NCBI GenBank assembly: GCA_001970955.1
Contig: MPUH01001257.1
Coordinates: forward strand, 1-20,069
DNA length: 20,069 nt
Direction: 5' to 3'
From: Stentor coeruleus
Lineage: Eukaryota > Ciliophora > Heterotrichea > Heterotrichida > Stentoridae
Shown piece by piece: positions 9,891 to 17,598 of the stretch (positions are counted from its first letter, which is position 1; each line of letters starts with the position of its first letter). Below the pieces are notes generated by a model. It ran no database searches and was not told the origin of the DNA. It worked only from the letters and a program-made list of their open reading frames with translations. A program made the position numbers and the translations under genes.

Positions 9891-10240
9891 TTTTTTAATT
9901 TTAATAATGTGCGTATGTGTGAGAAAATGATTATTATTTGATTTATGGAGTGGTTTTAGGTTGAAATATTGGGCTTGGTTTGGTTTTGGACAGTAATTTT
10001 TATGGTTGAGTTTTGAGGTTTTTTAAAGTGGTCGTATGAGAGAGGTTTAATGAGATAAGTTAGGTAGATTATAATGATTATGGATTATGGAAGATGAGAA
10101 AGAAATGGATTTGATTTAGGGGAAACAGGGATTATGGTTGAATGAATGGAAAGAGTAATTGTGTGTTTTGATGAAATAGTGGATTTAGGTTGGGTTTATT
10201 AATAAATTTATAGTATTGTTGTATAGTTTAGGCTTTTGTT
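9891..10240 (-). promoter_or_regulatory. C-depleted 5' flank of the Rb-like gene
   Basis: In 9961-10200 I count about 73 G and 4 C on the plus strand, so the sense strand upstream of the Rb-like ATG is nearly G-free. The pattern repeats the block before the PDAP1-like gene. No TATA-like or E2F-like site is clear. Promoter identity is inferred from position. Confidence 0.4.
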
Positions 10241-10720
10241 GATTGTAAAATGTAAGGAGATGAAAAATAGTTTTCTGTAGTTGAGATTTCTTTTTATTTA
10301 GCTATATTGATATATATATCACCATATTAAATCAGCAATAATTATTAATTAGTATAAATATAGCTCTAGTTCTAACTTGCAAACATTACAGCATAACTTT
10401 TATTCAAAAAATAACAATACAATAATAAATATTTAGTATTTAATAATACTTCCTTACATTATCTTATATCGTATAAATACTAAAAATATGAATAATAATG
10501 TTATAGAGCATTTCTTATCAGAAAAATCTAATTCTTCTTCAAATTTATGATATTAAATACTATATATACAAGTTCTACCATAAAGTCAAATTTGTACTCA
10601 TTATCCCTTCCTAAAACCCTTATGATAAATTGTTAATTTAACAAGAATCCTCAAGATATATACATATCTAAAGCTTATAAAAATTTAATTTTATAAAACT
10701 AATCTAATTAAACTAATTTG
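10241..10720. other. AT-rich spacer between two minus-strand genes
   Basis: No gene is visible. A 14-bp perfect palindrome of TGATATATATATCA lies at 10308-10321, a composition expected by chance in such AT-rich DNA. The strand skew of the block on its left disappears here. Confidence 0.5.
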
Positions 10721-11449
10721 TTAATAACTTTGAATATATTTAGAAAGAGAAATCTTAGGCTGAAATGTAAGCCCTTCCATGCTTAAATCATATATAGAAG
10801 GTGGTGGGAGGACATGCAAGACAACAGGGACTTTGCTTTTATCTTTAACAAAAGCAGGTGGTGGAGGGGGTGGGATGATATTTTCTTGAGGTTTTTCATT
10901 TTTAACTTCAGGTTCTTTCTGAAGGACTGTGACAATAATTTTTTCAGGTTCAGGTTCTTGCTTTTTTTCTTCAGAAGGAGCTGAAGCATTTTTTATAGAG
11001 TTGGCGAGTCCTTCACCAACTGTACAACCTAAAGTTTTACAGTTCTCTAACTGAATTCTTCTAACTTTACCTGATGCTGAGTTATAGACATAAAGATCAA
11101 ATTTTGATTTGCTTGTGAGGACTTGTTCAAGTGAACTATAGTTATTTATACTAGTTTGCTCTGTTCCTAAAATATAGTCTTTCAGATTGAAGCCCATATT
11201 TCTGTGCGTTGGATCCTGGGGAAACTTCTAAGACTCTGATACCTTCGCAGTTAGCCCAGTTTTCCCAGCGGAATGAAGCTCCAAGGTGGCCTCGAGGATG
11301 TGTTTCAGTTTTATTTTTAGGGTTCTGAAAGTTTTTAATAGAAGTCTCAACTTCTCCTCCTCATGAATTTGATGGAGTGACTTCAACTGTACGAAAATCT
11401 TAGCTTAAAACGTTATAGACCTTAAGTAGAACTTTACAATTTACAGATT

Positions 11450-11468
11450 TATTGATGATTGTGCTTAA
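11450..11468 (-). repeat. 19-bp direct repeat, GRASP-distal copy
   Basis: This copy of TTAAGCACAATCATCAATA continues into the rest of GRASP (AATCTGTAAATTG...). It matches the copy at 12312-12330 perfectly. Confidence 0.85.
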
Positions 11469-12311
11469 TGATAGTTAATAATTATTTATCATACACTTAA
11501 AGGAACCCTTGGCTGATTTTCATTATGAAATTCTTTATTGTGTTCTATGCTTTTTCGTTTCTCTAAAGTAGTTTAACTCTTCAATTTTAACTATGCAAAG
11601 TGCTATTTTTGTCAAAAAAATAACTTCTAAATTGTCTCTTAATGTTTTTTTCAGTGTTATTCTTTACTAAAATAATTTTGGCATTCTTTTATTCATTGTA
11701 TAATTTTTCTTACTACCTCTTCTAATTATTACACTTTTTGTAATCATTGCAATGATTGAGATACACAAAAGCTTATGTTCTTATAGCATTATTGTGCTGA
11801 TTGATTTGCTCTTATTCTATTCAGCAAGGGATATCTTTGCACTTTATCACAATAAAATTTAGTAAGTTTTCTATACAATTCATAGACTTTGAACACTATA
11901 TTTCTAAGACTTTATTTGCTTTAGCCCAATCAATTTATATCACTTACTGTTCTAGATCATGCTTGCCTATTTTATCAAAGATTTTCCCATCTAGTCTATA
12001 TTAGCTTTCTAGTAATCTGGATTTTTTTCCATTTAATATTATAATCTCTTTGAGTTTTAGTATTTTCATCAGATCGTAGTTAGTCTTCATTAAATTCTTT
12101 CTAAAGCTGACCATCTCAACTTCCACCTGTGCCACGATTGATTCTAGGGCTAAATCCAATAAACTGTTTATTCGCTGTACATTTACTAGATCCATGTAGA
12201 GTTCTCATGAATCTTCTTTTAATCCTCTTCATCGATACTAGTATATTATTATTTATATTTTCAGTTTTTTTCTGCTCCGTAAAGTCCTAATGTATTGAAA
12301 AATTCTCTAGA
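11450..12311. other. 862-bp insertion in GRASP between 19-bp direct repeats
   Basis: The 19 bases TTAAGCACAATCATCAATA (minus-strand reading) occur at 11450-11468 and again at 12312-12330. Deleting one copy plus the sequence between restores the GRASP frame exactly through LSTIIN. The insert is AT-rich; its longest minus-strand frame (12001-12195, 64 codons, Lys/Leu-rich) matches nothing I recognise. I see no terminal inverted repeats and no poly-A tail. It could be an internal eliminated sequence with a long pointer, a truncated retroelement with its target-site duplication, or an assembly join. Confidence 0.65.
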
Positions 12312-12330
12312 TATTGATGATTGTGCTTAA
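12312..12330 (-). repeat. 19-bp direct repeat, GRASP-proximal copy
   Basis: This copy ends the N-terminal GRASP segment in L-S-T-I-I-N; two codons later the frame meets TAG inside the insert. Confidence 0.85.
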
Positions 12331-12468
12331 AGTTTGGTCAGGGGATAAAAGAATATCATTAGATGAGACTATAAAATCAAGATACAATATAAGTCCTGCA
12401 TTCTCAGCTGGAGAAGACTCAGCTATATGTATAAGCCTGAAGCCACATGTGCTTTCAGAAGTTCCCAT

Positions 12469-13056
12469 TATAAAATTTATAAGAAATAGAAAGCAAACTA
12501 AAAAAAATATGCTAATGAAGAAATTATTTTTTTTCACTATCGCTTTATGGAATAAAGAATTTGAAAAGCACTTAGAGAAAAACACGACAAATAAGAAATA
12601 TCAAGATCGACAGAGAAATAAAAAACTTTATCACGAAAATATACTATAAAAGAAGAAAATTAACAAGGGCAGGACAATAGTCAAGCGATAATTCCTAACT
12701 AATACTAATAATTTGTATCATTAATTCTTTATTTGTCTTAATTTCTATATAATTTGCAAAATAAACCGATAAACGAATGGTTTCTGAAAACAATAAATTC
12801 TGTATTGATTGAAGGTAAATGATTTAAGGTGTTTTTCTAATGTACCTTCATTAAACTTTTAGTGAATTTTTCTGATATCAANCTAATGTACCTTCATTAA
12901 ACTTTTAGTGAATTTTTCTGATATCAAAAGCTTGCTGTTGATAAGAATATATATCTGTGCTATTGCAATGTTTTGATGGCTAAGTTTGCGAATTTATCAG
13001 GATCATTTTCTGCAAAACCTTGAACTCAGAGCAAAAATCGCTGATTGACTCTTGCT
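12469..13056. other. Spacer upstream of GRASP, with an assembly duplication
   Basis: An open frame continues upstream of the GRASP ATG for 39 mostly hydrophobic codons, but the conserved MGTSES start makes these leader sequence. Beyond it lies AT-rich DNA without a gene, including the N-flanking duplication at 12837-12927. Confidence 0.5.
12837..12927. repeat. 45-bp duplication flanking an N
   Basis: Bases 12837-12881 and 12883-12927 are identical and separated by a single N at 12882. This is the signature of two overlapping contig ends placed side by side, so one copy is probably artificial. Confidence 0.85.
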
Positions 13057-13315
13057 ATGGTAAATAATTATTGTGTTAAAAACTTTACATGTAATGAAAT
13101 TGTATTTCTTAATGGGAATATCAAAGATGGTTATTTAGATTTAAAAATAATTTTGCTGTTGCAGGAATCAAAAAGGTAAAATCTTTAGCAAGCTAAGAAC
13201 TGAAGCTTTACATTTAAAAAGCAAAAAAGTCCATTATTCCAAAGCCAAAGAAGAAAGCCATCAAGCTTTTAATATCAACAGAGAGATTTTCTATGATAAA
13301 AAGCCCATATTATAA
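13057..13315 (+). pseudogene. Possible decayed small coding frame
   Basis: An ATG at 13057 opens 40 codons (MVNNYCVKNFTCNEIVFL...) ending in TAA at 13177. A second protein-like stretch in the next frame (KIFSKLRTEALHLKSKKV, then HYSKAKEESHQAFNINREIF) runs to TAA at 13313-13315. Joined by a one-base shift these would make about 85 residues. No family is recognised, and short open pieces like these can arise by chance. Confidence 0.25.
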
Positions 13316-13382
13316 TTCAACCTGAGTATGCTTGTTTCTTAATAAAGTAATTATATTTAAAATATGTTAAACATTACTTATA

Positions 13383-14162
13383 CTACCTAAGTACAAAATG
13401 AACGATGCTAGCTCCATTGAACCTGCCTAGTAAGTTTACGTCAGTTGAATGTATTATGATTTTTTTTTTCATTTTATCGAGTGATTCTAAATAATTTTGA
13501 ATTCCCTTAAATGTTTGTAACACGCTCTTGGAAAAGTCTTCAGCGGTTTTTAAAGCTTTTTTAACATACCACCTTTTAGCTTCATCACAAGTTAGAAGGA
13601 ATTCATTTATATGATCTTGATATTTATTGATTTTTTTTACTATCTCTTTGTTGTGTATCACAGTTAGGATTTTGATAAACTCATTCCAGGCTTTTATGAT
13701 TTCATTTGTTTCTTTTTGATAGTCACCCATGAAAGAGATGTATGGGGGGTCTTTATGAAAGTTTATAGTAGGAAAACCTAGTCTTGCTACTGCGGAAATG
13801 AGCATTACAGTTATACCATCTTGTATTGTATATTTTTCAATGCAAACTGCATGAACCATTGATTCGAAAAAGCATTCAGCAGCTTTGTATAGTAGCCAAA
13901 ATTTACGAATATTATGTAATTTTTTTCCTATAGGACTTATATTTTGAAGGTCGTCTAATATGAAATGAGTAAACTGATTCAGAATGCGAATTCTGATGCA
14001 GTTTTTTTCTTGCATGAATGGATGCCTATTTGATGAAATTCGTGAAATAATATTTGTGCAACTTAGAGTGTTTATAGTTTCAGCTTTAATTATTGTAATG
14101 ACTCTGGGTTTTTGAACAACTGACCCAGCCTCAGTTGTTCTCGTAAATTGACTACAACCCAT
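13383..14162 (-). CDS. Unknown protein with MGC acylation motif
   Basis: A complete 259-residue frame ending in TAG. It begins MGCSQFTRTTEAG: Gly2 with Cys3 is the classic myristoylation-plus-palmitoylation pattern, suggesting a peripheral membrane protein. The rest is predicted soluble and mostly helical, with a Cys-containing central region (AAECFFESMVHAVCIEKY), a hydrophobic stretch around VMLISAVARLGFPTINF, and an amphipathic Lys-rich C-terminal third (ALKTAEDFSKSVLQTFKGI) that may form a short coiled coil. I recognise no catalytic motif. It converges with the weak decayed frame ending at 13315. The 5' flank is T/G-rich on the plus strand, a milder form of the skew before the Rb-like and PDAP1-like genes. 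Confidence 0.7.
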   Translation of the reverse strand: MGCSQFTRTTEAGSVVQKPRVITIIKAETINTLSCTNIISRISSNRHPFMQEKNCIRIRILNQFTHFILDDLQNISPIGKKLHNIRKFWLLYKAAECFFESMVHAVCIEKYTIQDGITVMLISAVARLGFPTINFHKDPPYISFMGDYQKETNEIIKAWNEFIKILTVIHNKEIVKKINKYQDHINEFLLTCDEAKRWYVKKALKTAEDFSKSVLQTFKGIQNYLESLDKMKKKIIIHSTDVNLLGRFNGASIVHFVLR

Positions 14163-15351
14163 ATATTTATTATAATATTTTTATATGCTTTCAAGTTTTT
14201 TGAATGGATGATTGAAGTAGTCTTTTTTACCACGTTTTTTACTTCGGTAAGGATGTTTTCTAAGAGTTTTATTTTCCTGAAAGTTTTGTATTTTTTGCAT
14301 AAGAGGGATTTGATTTGGTCTTGAAGTTAATGATTGTAGTACTTTAGCATTTTGGCTTTTTTCGGTTTAGGCGCTGTATGTTTTTGGTGATGCTAAAGAT
14401 GATTTGTTGAAGATATGCTGAGAAAAGACTTTTTTTATGAGAGGATTTTCTTTGAGGATGAAGGATTTTGCCGTTTACTCTGATGAGTTTTTTGCCTTTG
14501 ATGAGGAAGTTAATGATTTTTGGGAGTTGAGAGGATTTGAGTTTACTTTTTTGAATGAAGTTTTTTAAATTGGATGAAAATTTTTATGGGATGTGCTATA
14601 AAAATAATTATTCCAATAAAGTGATAATGATGTTATTATAATAAATAATAAATTGGATGAAAATTTAGATTGAAATATTTATTTATATCATTAAAGACAC
14701 TTTGGCCTTTAAAAATTGTATTTTATGCTAATTTTCTAATAAGAATTCAGTTATGCTGAGCAGTATTTGCTTCTTCATATGCTTTTTTAGATACTTGTAT
14801 ATCCTGCCAACAAGAGTTTTATAAATATTTGCTTTTCGTAGCTAGATTCTGAATTTGAATTTCTTGTATTATTTATTAATTACTAAAGCATAACAAATCA
14901 GCGCACTTTATGTGACAAAAATCTTATTTATAAAAACTTATCTGAAAATTTTATAGAAAAAATCAAATAATATTAACTACTCAGTGTATATAAAATATTA
15001 AATTTACTTATTTTAATAGATAAATTTTTTTAAATTGGCCTATATATTTATATCATTATGTAGTTTTAAAATAAATAATATAATCTTTGTATTAAAGATA
15101 TCTTATGCTATTTTATTAGATTTTTTAGTTTGAAATTTAAATCATATAAATCATTTAATAGAATTACTTTTAGTTAATATAATGAGAATGTATTTCTTAA
15201 TATTTAATGATATTATAAANAAATCATTTAATAGAATTACTTTTAGTTAATATAATGAGAATGTATTTCTTAATATTTAATGATATTATAAATAAAATAA
15301 TCATATGGTTTGCTTTATTATCATAATCTAGCATTTCATTAAATCAATCTC
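14163..15351. other. Spacer with a T/G-rich part and an assembly duplication
   Basis: 14163-14590 is T/G-rich on the plus strand; its minus strand holds an open stretch of about 95 codons without ATG, which the scarcity of G (few TAG or TGA) can explain. 14591-15351 is plain AT-rich DNA. No gene is supported. Confidence 0.5.
15148..15292. repeat. 72-bp duplication flanking an N
   Basis: Bases 15148-15219 and 15221-15292 are identical around a single N at 15220. As with the other N positions, this probably marks unmerged contig ends rather than a real tandem repeat. Confidence 0.85.
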
Positions 15352-15919
15352 TTAGCAATTTTTCAACCTCAACACTCTTTTACAAAGCTTATCATTTAAA
15401 TAATCATTCATTATATTAAAGCGCTTTTCTTGCTCTGATAAATTTATGATTTCTTGTTTTTTTTTATTAACTTCATTAATTCTTCTCTTAATAGCAATTT
15501 TATAACTTTCGATTTCCTTTTTTTTTAAGTCAATATTATTATGAAGCTCCTTTTCTATAATCTGCATTAAAGATTATTTCATATTTAAAATCTTTACTCA
15601 AACTTTGCAGGTCATTTTCTTTAATCTTCAAGTTTTCTAAAAGCAATTCCATTCTATTAGTAGCAGATTTCAACATCAATTTATTTTCACTTATATTCTT
15701 AACTTTTTTCTTATATCTTTCAATCAAATCTTCCTGTTTTTGTTGTAAATCTTTTAGTTGTTTAGTAAAAATACTTTGATCTGAATCATGAACATAAGAA
15801 ATTGTAATTTGTGCATTTAAAAAATACTCTGAATAAGATTTTATTTCACGAAATACTGATTTTAAAGCTTTAATACTGGTTTCGATTAATTTTTGAGCTT
15901 TAGATTCAATAACTTCCAT
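15352..15919 (-). CDS. Small coiled-coil protein, frameshifted
   Basis: Two overlapping minus-strand frames (15919-15539, 126 codons, and 15567-15352, 71 codons) are best read as one gene. The first starts MEVIESKAQKLIETSIKAL and is heptad-like; it runs out into a short tail at TCATAA. Dropping one A from the AAAA run near 15552-15555 carries it into the second frame as YRKELHNNIDLKKKEIESY, which continues the coiled coil to KRVLRLKNC. The joined protein would have 188 residues. A TAA just upstream in the second frame limits the shift to this small overlap. It may be a sequencing error, a recent mutation or true frameshifting. The family is unknown. It lies about 130 bp downstream of the tRNA gene on the same strand. 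Confidence 0.55.
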
Positions 15920-16045
15920 TTGTAAGGATTTAGTAAAGCCCCCATATGATATTTTAATAAAATTATTTGCATATTTGGAAAACTAAAGAGATCAGAGAGT
16001 TGGAGATTAATAGATTGTTTAATGGAGGAGGAAATTAAAAAATAT

Positions 16046-16050
16046 AAAAA
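16046..16050 (-). terminator. Pol III terminator of tRNA-Phe
   Basis: Five T on the minus strand follow the tRNA after two bases (GCA-TC-TTTTT), as expected of an RNA polymerase III stop. Confidence 0.75.
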
Positions 16051-16052
16051 GA

Positions 16053-16125
16053 TGCCGTGACTGGGGATTGAACCCAGGACCGCAAGATCTTCAGTCTTGC
16101 GCTCTCCCAACTGAGCTATCCCGGC
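16053..16125 (-). tRNA. tRNA-Phe (anticodon GAA)
   Basis: A 73-nt intronless tRNA on the minus strand. The 5' strand is GCCGGGA, the D arm is GCTC...GAGC with the A box TAGCTCAGTTGG, the anticodon arm is CAAGA-CTGAAGA-TCTTG with anticodon GAA, and the T arm is CTGGG-TTCAATC-CCCAG containing the B box. The discriminator is A and no CCA is encoded, as usual for eukaryotes. The acceptor stem has one mismatch, G5 with A68 (GCCGGGA against TCACGGC). Confidence 0.95.
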
Positions 16126-16346
16126 ACATTTGTTATGGATGCTTAAAGAATTTATACTACTCATTATTAGCTTTAAAAGCAATGTAAAAACCTAGTAGAT
16201 TACATTATATTAATCTGTAAAAAACAAATCATATTTACGAACTTTAGTAAAAATTATATCATATACCGAAAACTATATCATATCATCTTTTAAAACCCAG
16301 ACAAAAATCATCACTTGGCCTTCAACTAAATATTTCCTGAGCTATA

Positions 16347-17447
16347 ATGGAAAAAAATGACAGCTTTTCAAGTTCAATATCCAGCTATAGTCTATCAAAA
16401 GATTCTGATAAAACATTTGAGCCTTTAAGTCTTGATTTTAATGAAGAATTTACATCATCTCGTTCTCAAAGCCTAAAAAAAAAAATCAATATCTGCCGAG
16501 ATTCTATCTATAGTTTAAAATCAGCCTTAGAATCTAAAGAAGAATCCGTAGACTTACTCAAATTCAATCTATACTCCTTAAAAGAACGAATAAGCACAAA
16601 AGATACTGAACTTTTCAGCATTTATTCAAGTATAAGTGCTTATACATCTGAACTTGAGACTTTCTCAGTACAAAAAAAATCTTCATCGACTGAATATCCT
16701 TCAGTAAAAATTCTCCTTCAGCAACAACTAAGAAAAAAACAACTTGAAGTTCAAAAAAACGACATAAATTTTTCAGTAAAGCAACATGAACTTTTAGCTT
16801 TAAAAGATTATTTCAAAAATATCAAAAAATTAGAAGAAGTTGAACTTTTAGAAATAACTTGGCTTAAAGAAATGATGGAAAATAGAAAAAAAATCATTGA
16901 AAGTGCAAGAAACTGGCAAAGCTACAATTATGAAAAAAAAGATATAAAAAAATTCTGGGGATTTCTTGAAGAAAACTATGATAAAATTATGAAGCAAAAC
17001 CTTAAAACTATGAGTGAGCAACTTAAAAGGAAATACAAACAAATAATTAAAGCAGAATACAATTTTCGGTCATTAAATAAAGTATTTATTGAATCAAAAA
17101 CTGGAGTTAATGAGAATTATACAAATCAAGCTAGTTTAATAAGGGAATTAATAAAAAGAAGGCTTGAAGGTTCTTGTTGCCAGAATGAGTTGAGAATTTT
17201 CACACTTAAAAATGAGATCAACAAAGCGAGTCCTTTGAAAAATGTAGAGTTTTCTTTGAAACCTACACTGATGTTGAGTATAAAATTATATGAAAAACAC
17301 TTGCTGCATTTGCAGAACAAAGTGAAGAAGATGCGCAGAAAACACAATAAACTACAGAAGAAAATCAGTAGAAACTCGAAAAAGTTGTTTATGGTCGATT
17401 TAAGACTAGGCAAGTTGAAATCTAACTATTTTTTAAAGGATTTCTGA
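16347..17447 (+). CDS. Coiled-coil protein, unknown function
   Basis: A complete 366-residue frame from MEKNDSFSSSISSYSL to LKDF-TGA. The first 45 residues are Ser-rich and probably disordered, with many phosphorylatable serines. From about residue 45 to the end the sequence is charged and heptad-like, in several segments (KKINICRDSIYSLKSALESK; QLRKKQLEVQKNDINF; QNKVKKMRRKHNKLQKKI). A Trp-containing break (ARNWQSYNYEKKDIKKFWGF) lies in the middle. Net charge is strongly positive. This suggests a structural, perhaps basal-body or cytoskeletal, protein, but no named family is recognised. The sense strand upstream is A/C-rich. The tRNA-Phe lies upstream on the opposite strand. Confidence 0.75.
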   Translation: MEKNDSFSSSISSYSLSKDSDKTFEPLSLDFNEEFTSSRSQSLKKKINICRDSIYSLKSALESKEESVDLLKFNLYSLKERISTKDTELFSIYSSISAYTSELETFSVQKKSSSTEYPSVKILLQQQLRKKQLEVQKNDINFSVKQHELLALKDYFKNIKKLEEVELLEITWLKEMMENRKKIIESARNWQSYNYEKKDIKKFWGFLEENYDKIMKQNLKTMSEQLKRKYKQIIKAEYNFRSLNKVFIESKTGVNENYTNQASLIRELIKRRLEGSCCQNELRIFTLKNEINKASPLKNVEFSLKPTLMLSIKLYEKHLLHLQNKVKKMRRKHNKLQKKISRNSKKLFMVDLRLGKLKSNYFLKDF

Positions 17448-17598
17448 TGATTATTAGTTATGTAAATTATACTAATATATTTTTTATTAACAGCCTTATA
17501 GTATCCTTACTTATAATGCTATAAAGTATCTAATACTGTATTTTTTTGGTTTATAACTAGAAATTTAATTGGTTGAGTTAATTTTATAATAAAATAAA

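Larger units (their letters stand above)
10721..12468 (-). pseudogene. Interrupted GRASP (Golgi reassembly stacking protein) gene
   Basis: The start MGTSESTCGF (12468) has the Gly2 and Ser6 of the myristoylated GRASP N-terminus. The first PDZ-like lobe (ESSPAENAGLILYLDFI) runs to LSTIIN, where an 862-bp insert begins; it resumes near 11468 with LSTIINKSVNCKVLLKVYN, then FRTVEVTPSNS-stop-GGE. The family has a conserved W-G-G here, so TGA at 11361-11363 replaces Trp; TAA at 11400-11402 stands where Q/R-like residues occur. Lobe two follows (HLGASFRW, GIRVLEVSPGSNAQKYG, DYILGTEQT, FDLYVYNS, LGCTVGEG). One extra G in the run at 11193-11195 shifts the frame between KYG and FNLKD. The C-terminal tail is Pro-rich with a six-proline run. 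Without insert and extra G it would have 294 codons plus a terminator. GRASPs tether Golgi cisternae and serve unconventional secretion. Pseudogene, unspliced germline copy or faulty assembly are the options. Confidence 0.8.

Noticed and set aside
11469..12195. A long minus-strand protein inside the GRASP insert if stops are read as Gln/Trp
   Set aside because: Any sequence is open if stops are ignored; the stop density there is about that of random AT-rich DNA.
12314..12649. 111-codon plus-strand frame
   Set aside because: It is antisense to the GRASP N-terminus and its leader, which has clear family similarity.
14350..14640. About 95 open minus-strand codons
   Set aside because: There is no ATG, and the strand is G-poor, which removes most TAG and TGA by composition; no protein family recognised.
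15886..16182. 98-codon minus-strand frame with AGIAQLGERKTEDLAVLGSIPS
   Set aside because: This peptide is the translation of the tRNA-Phe gene and flanks.
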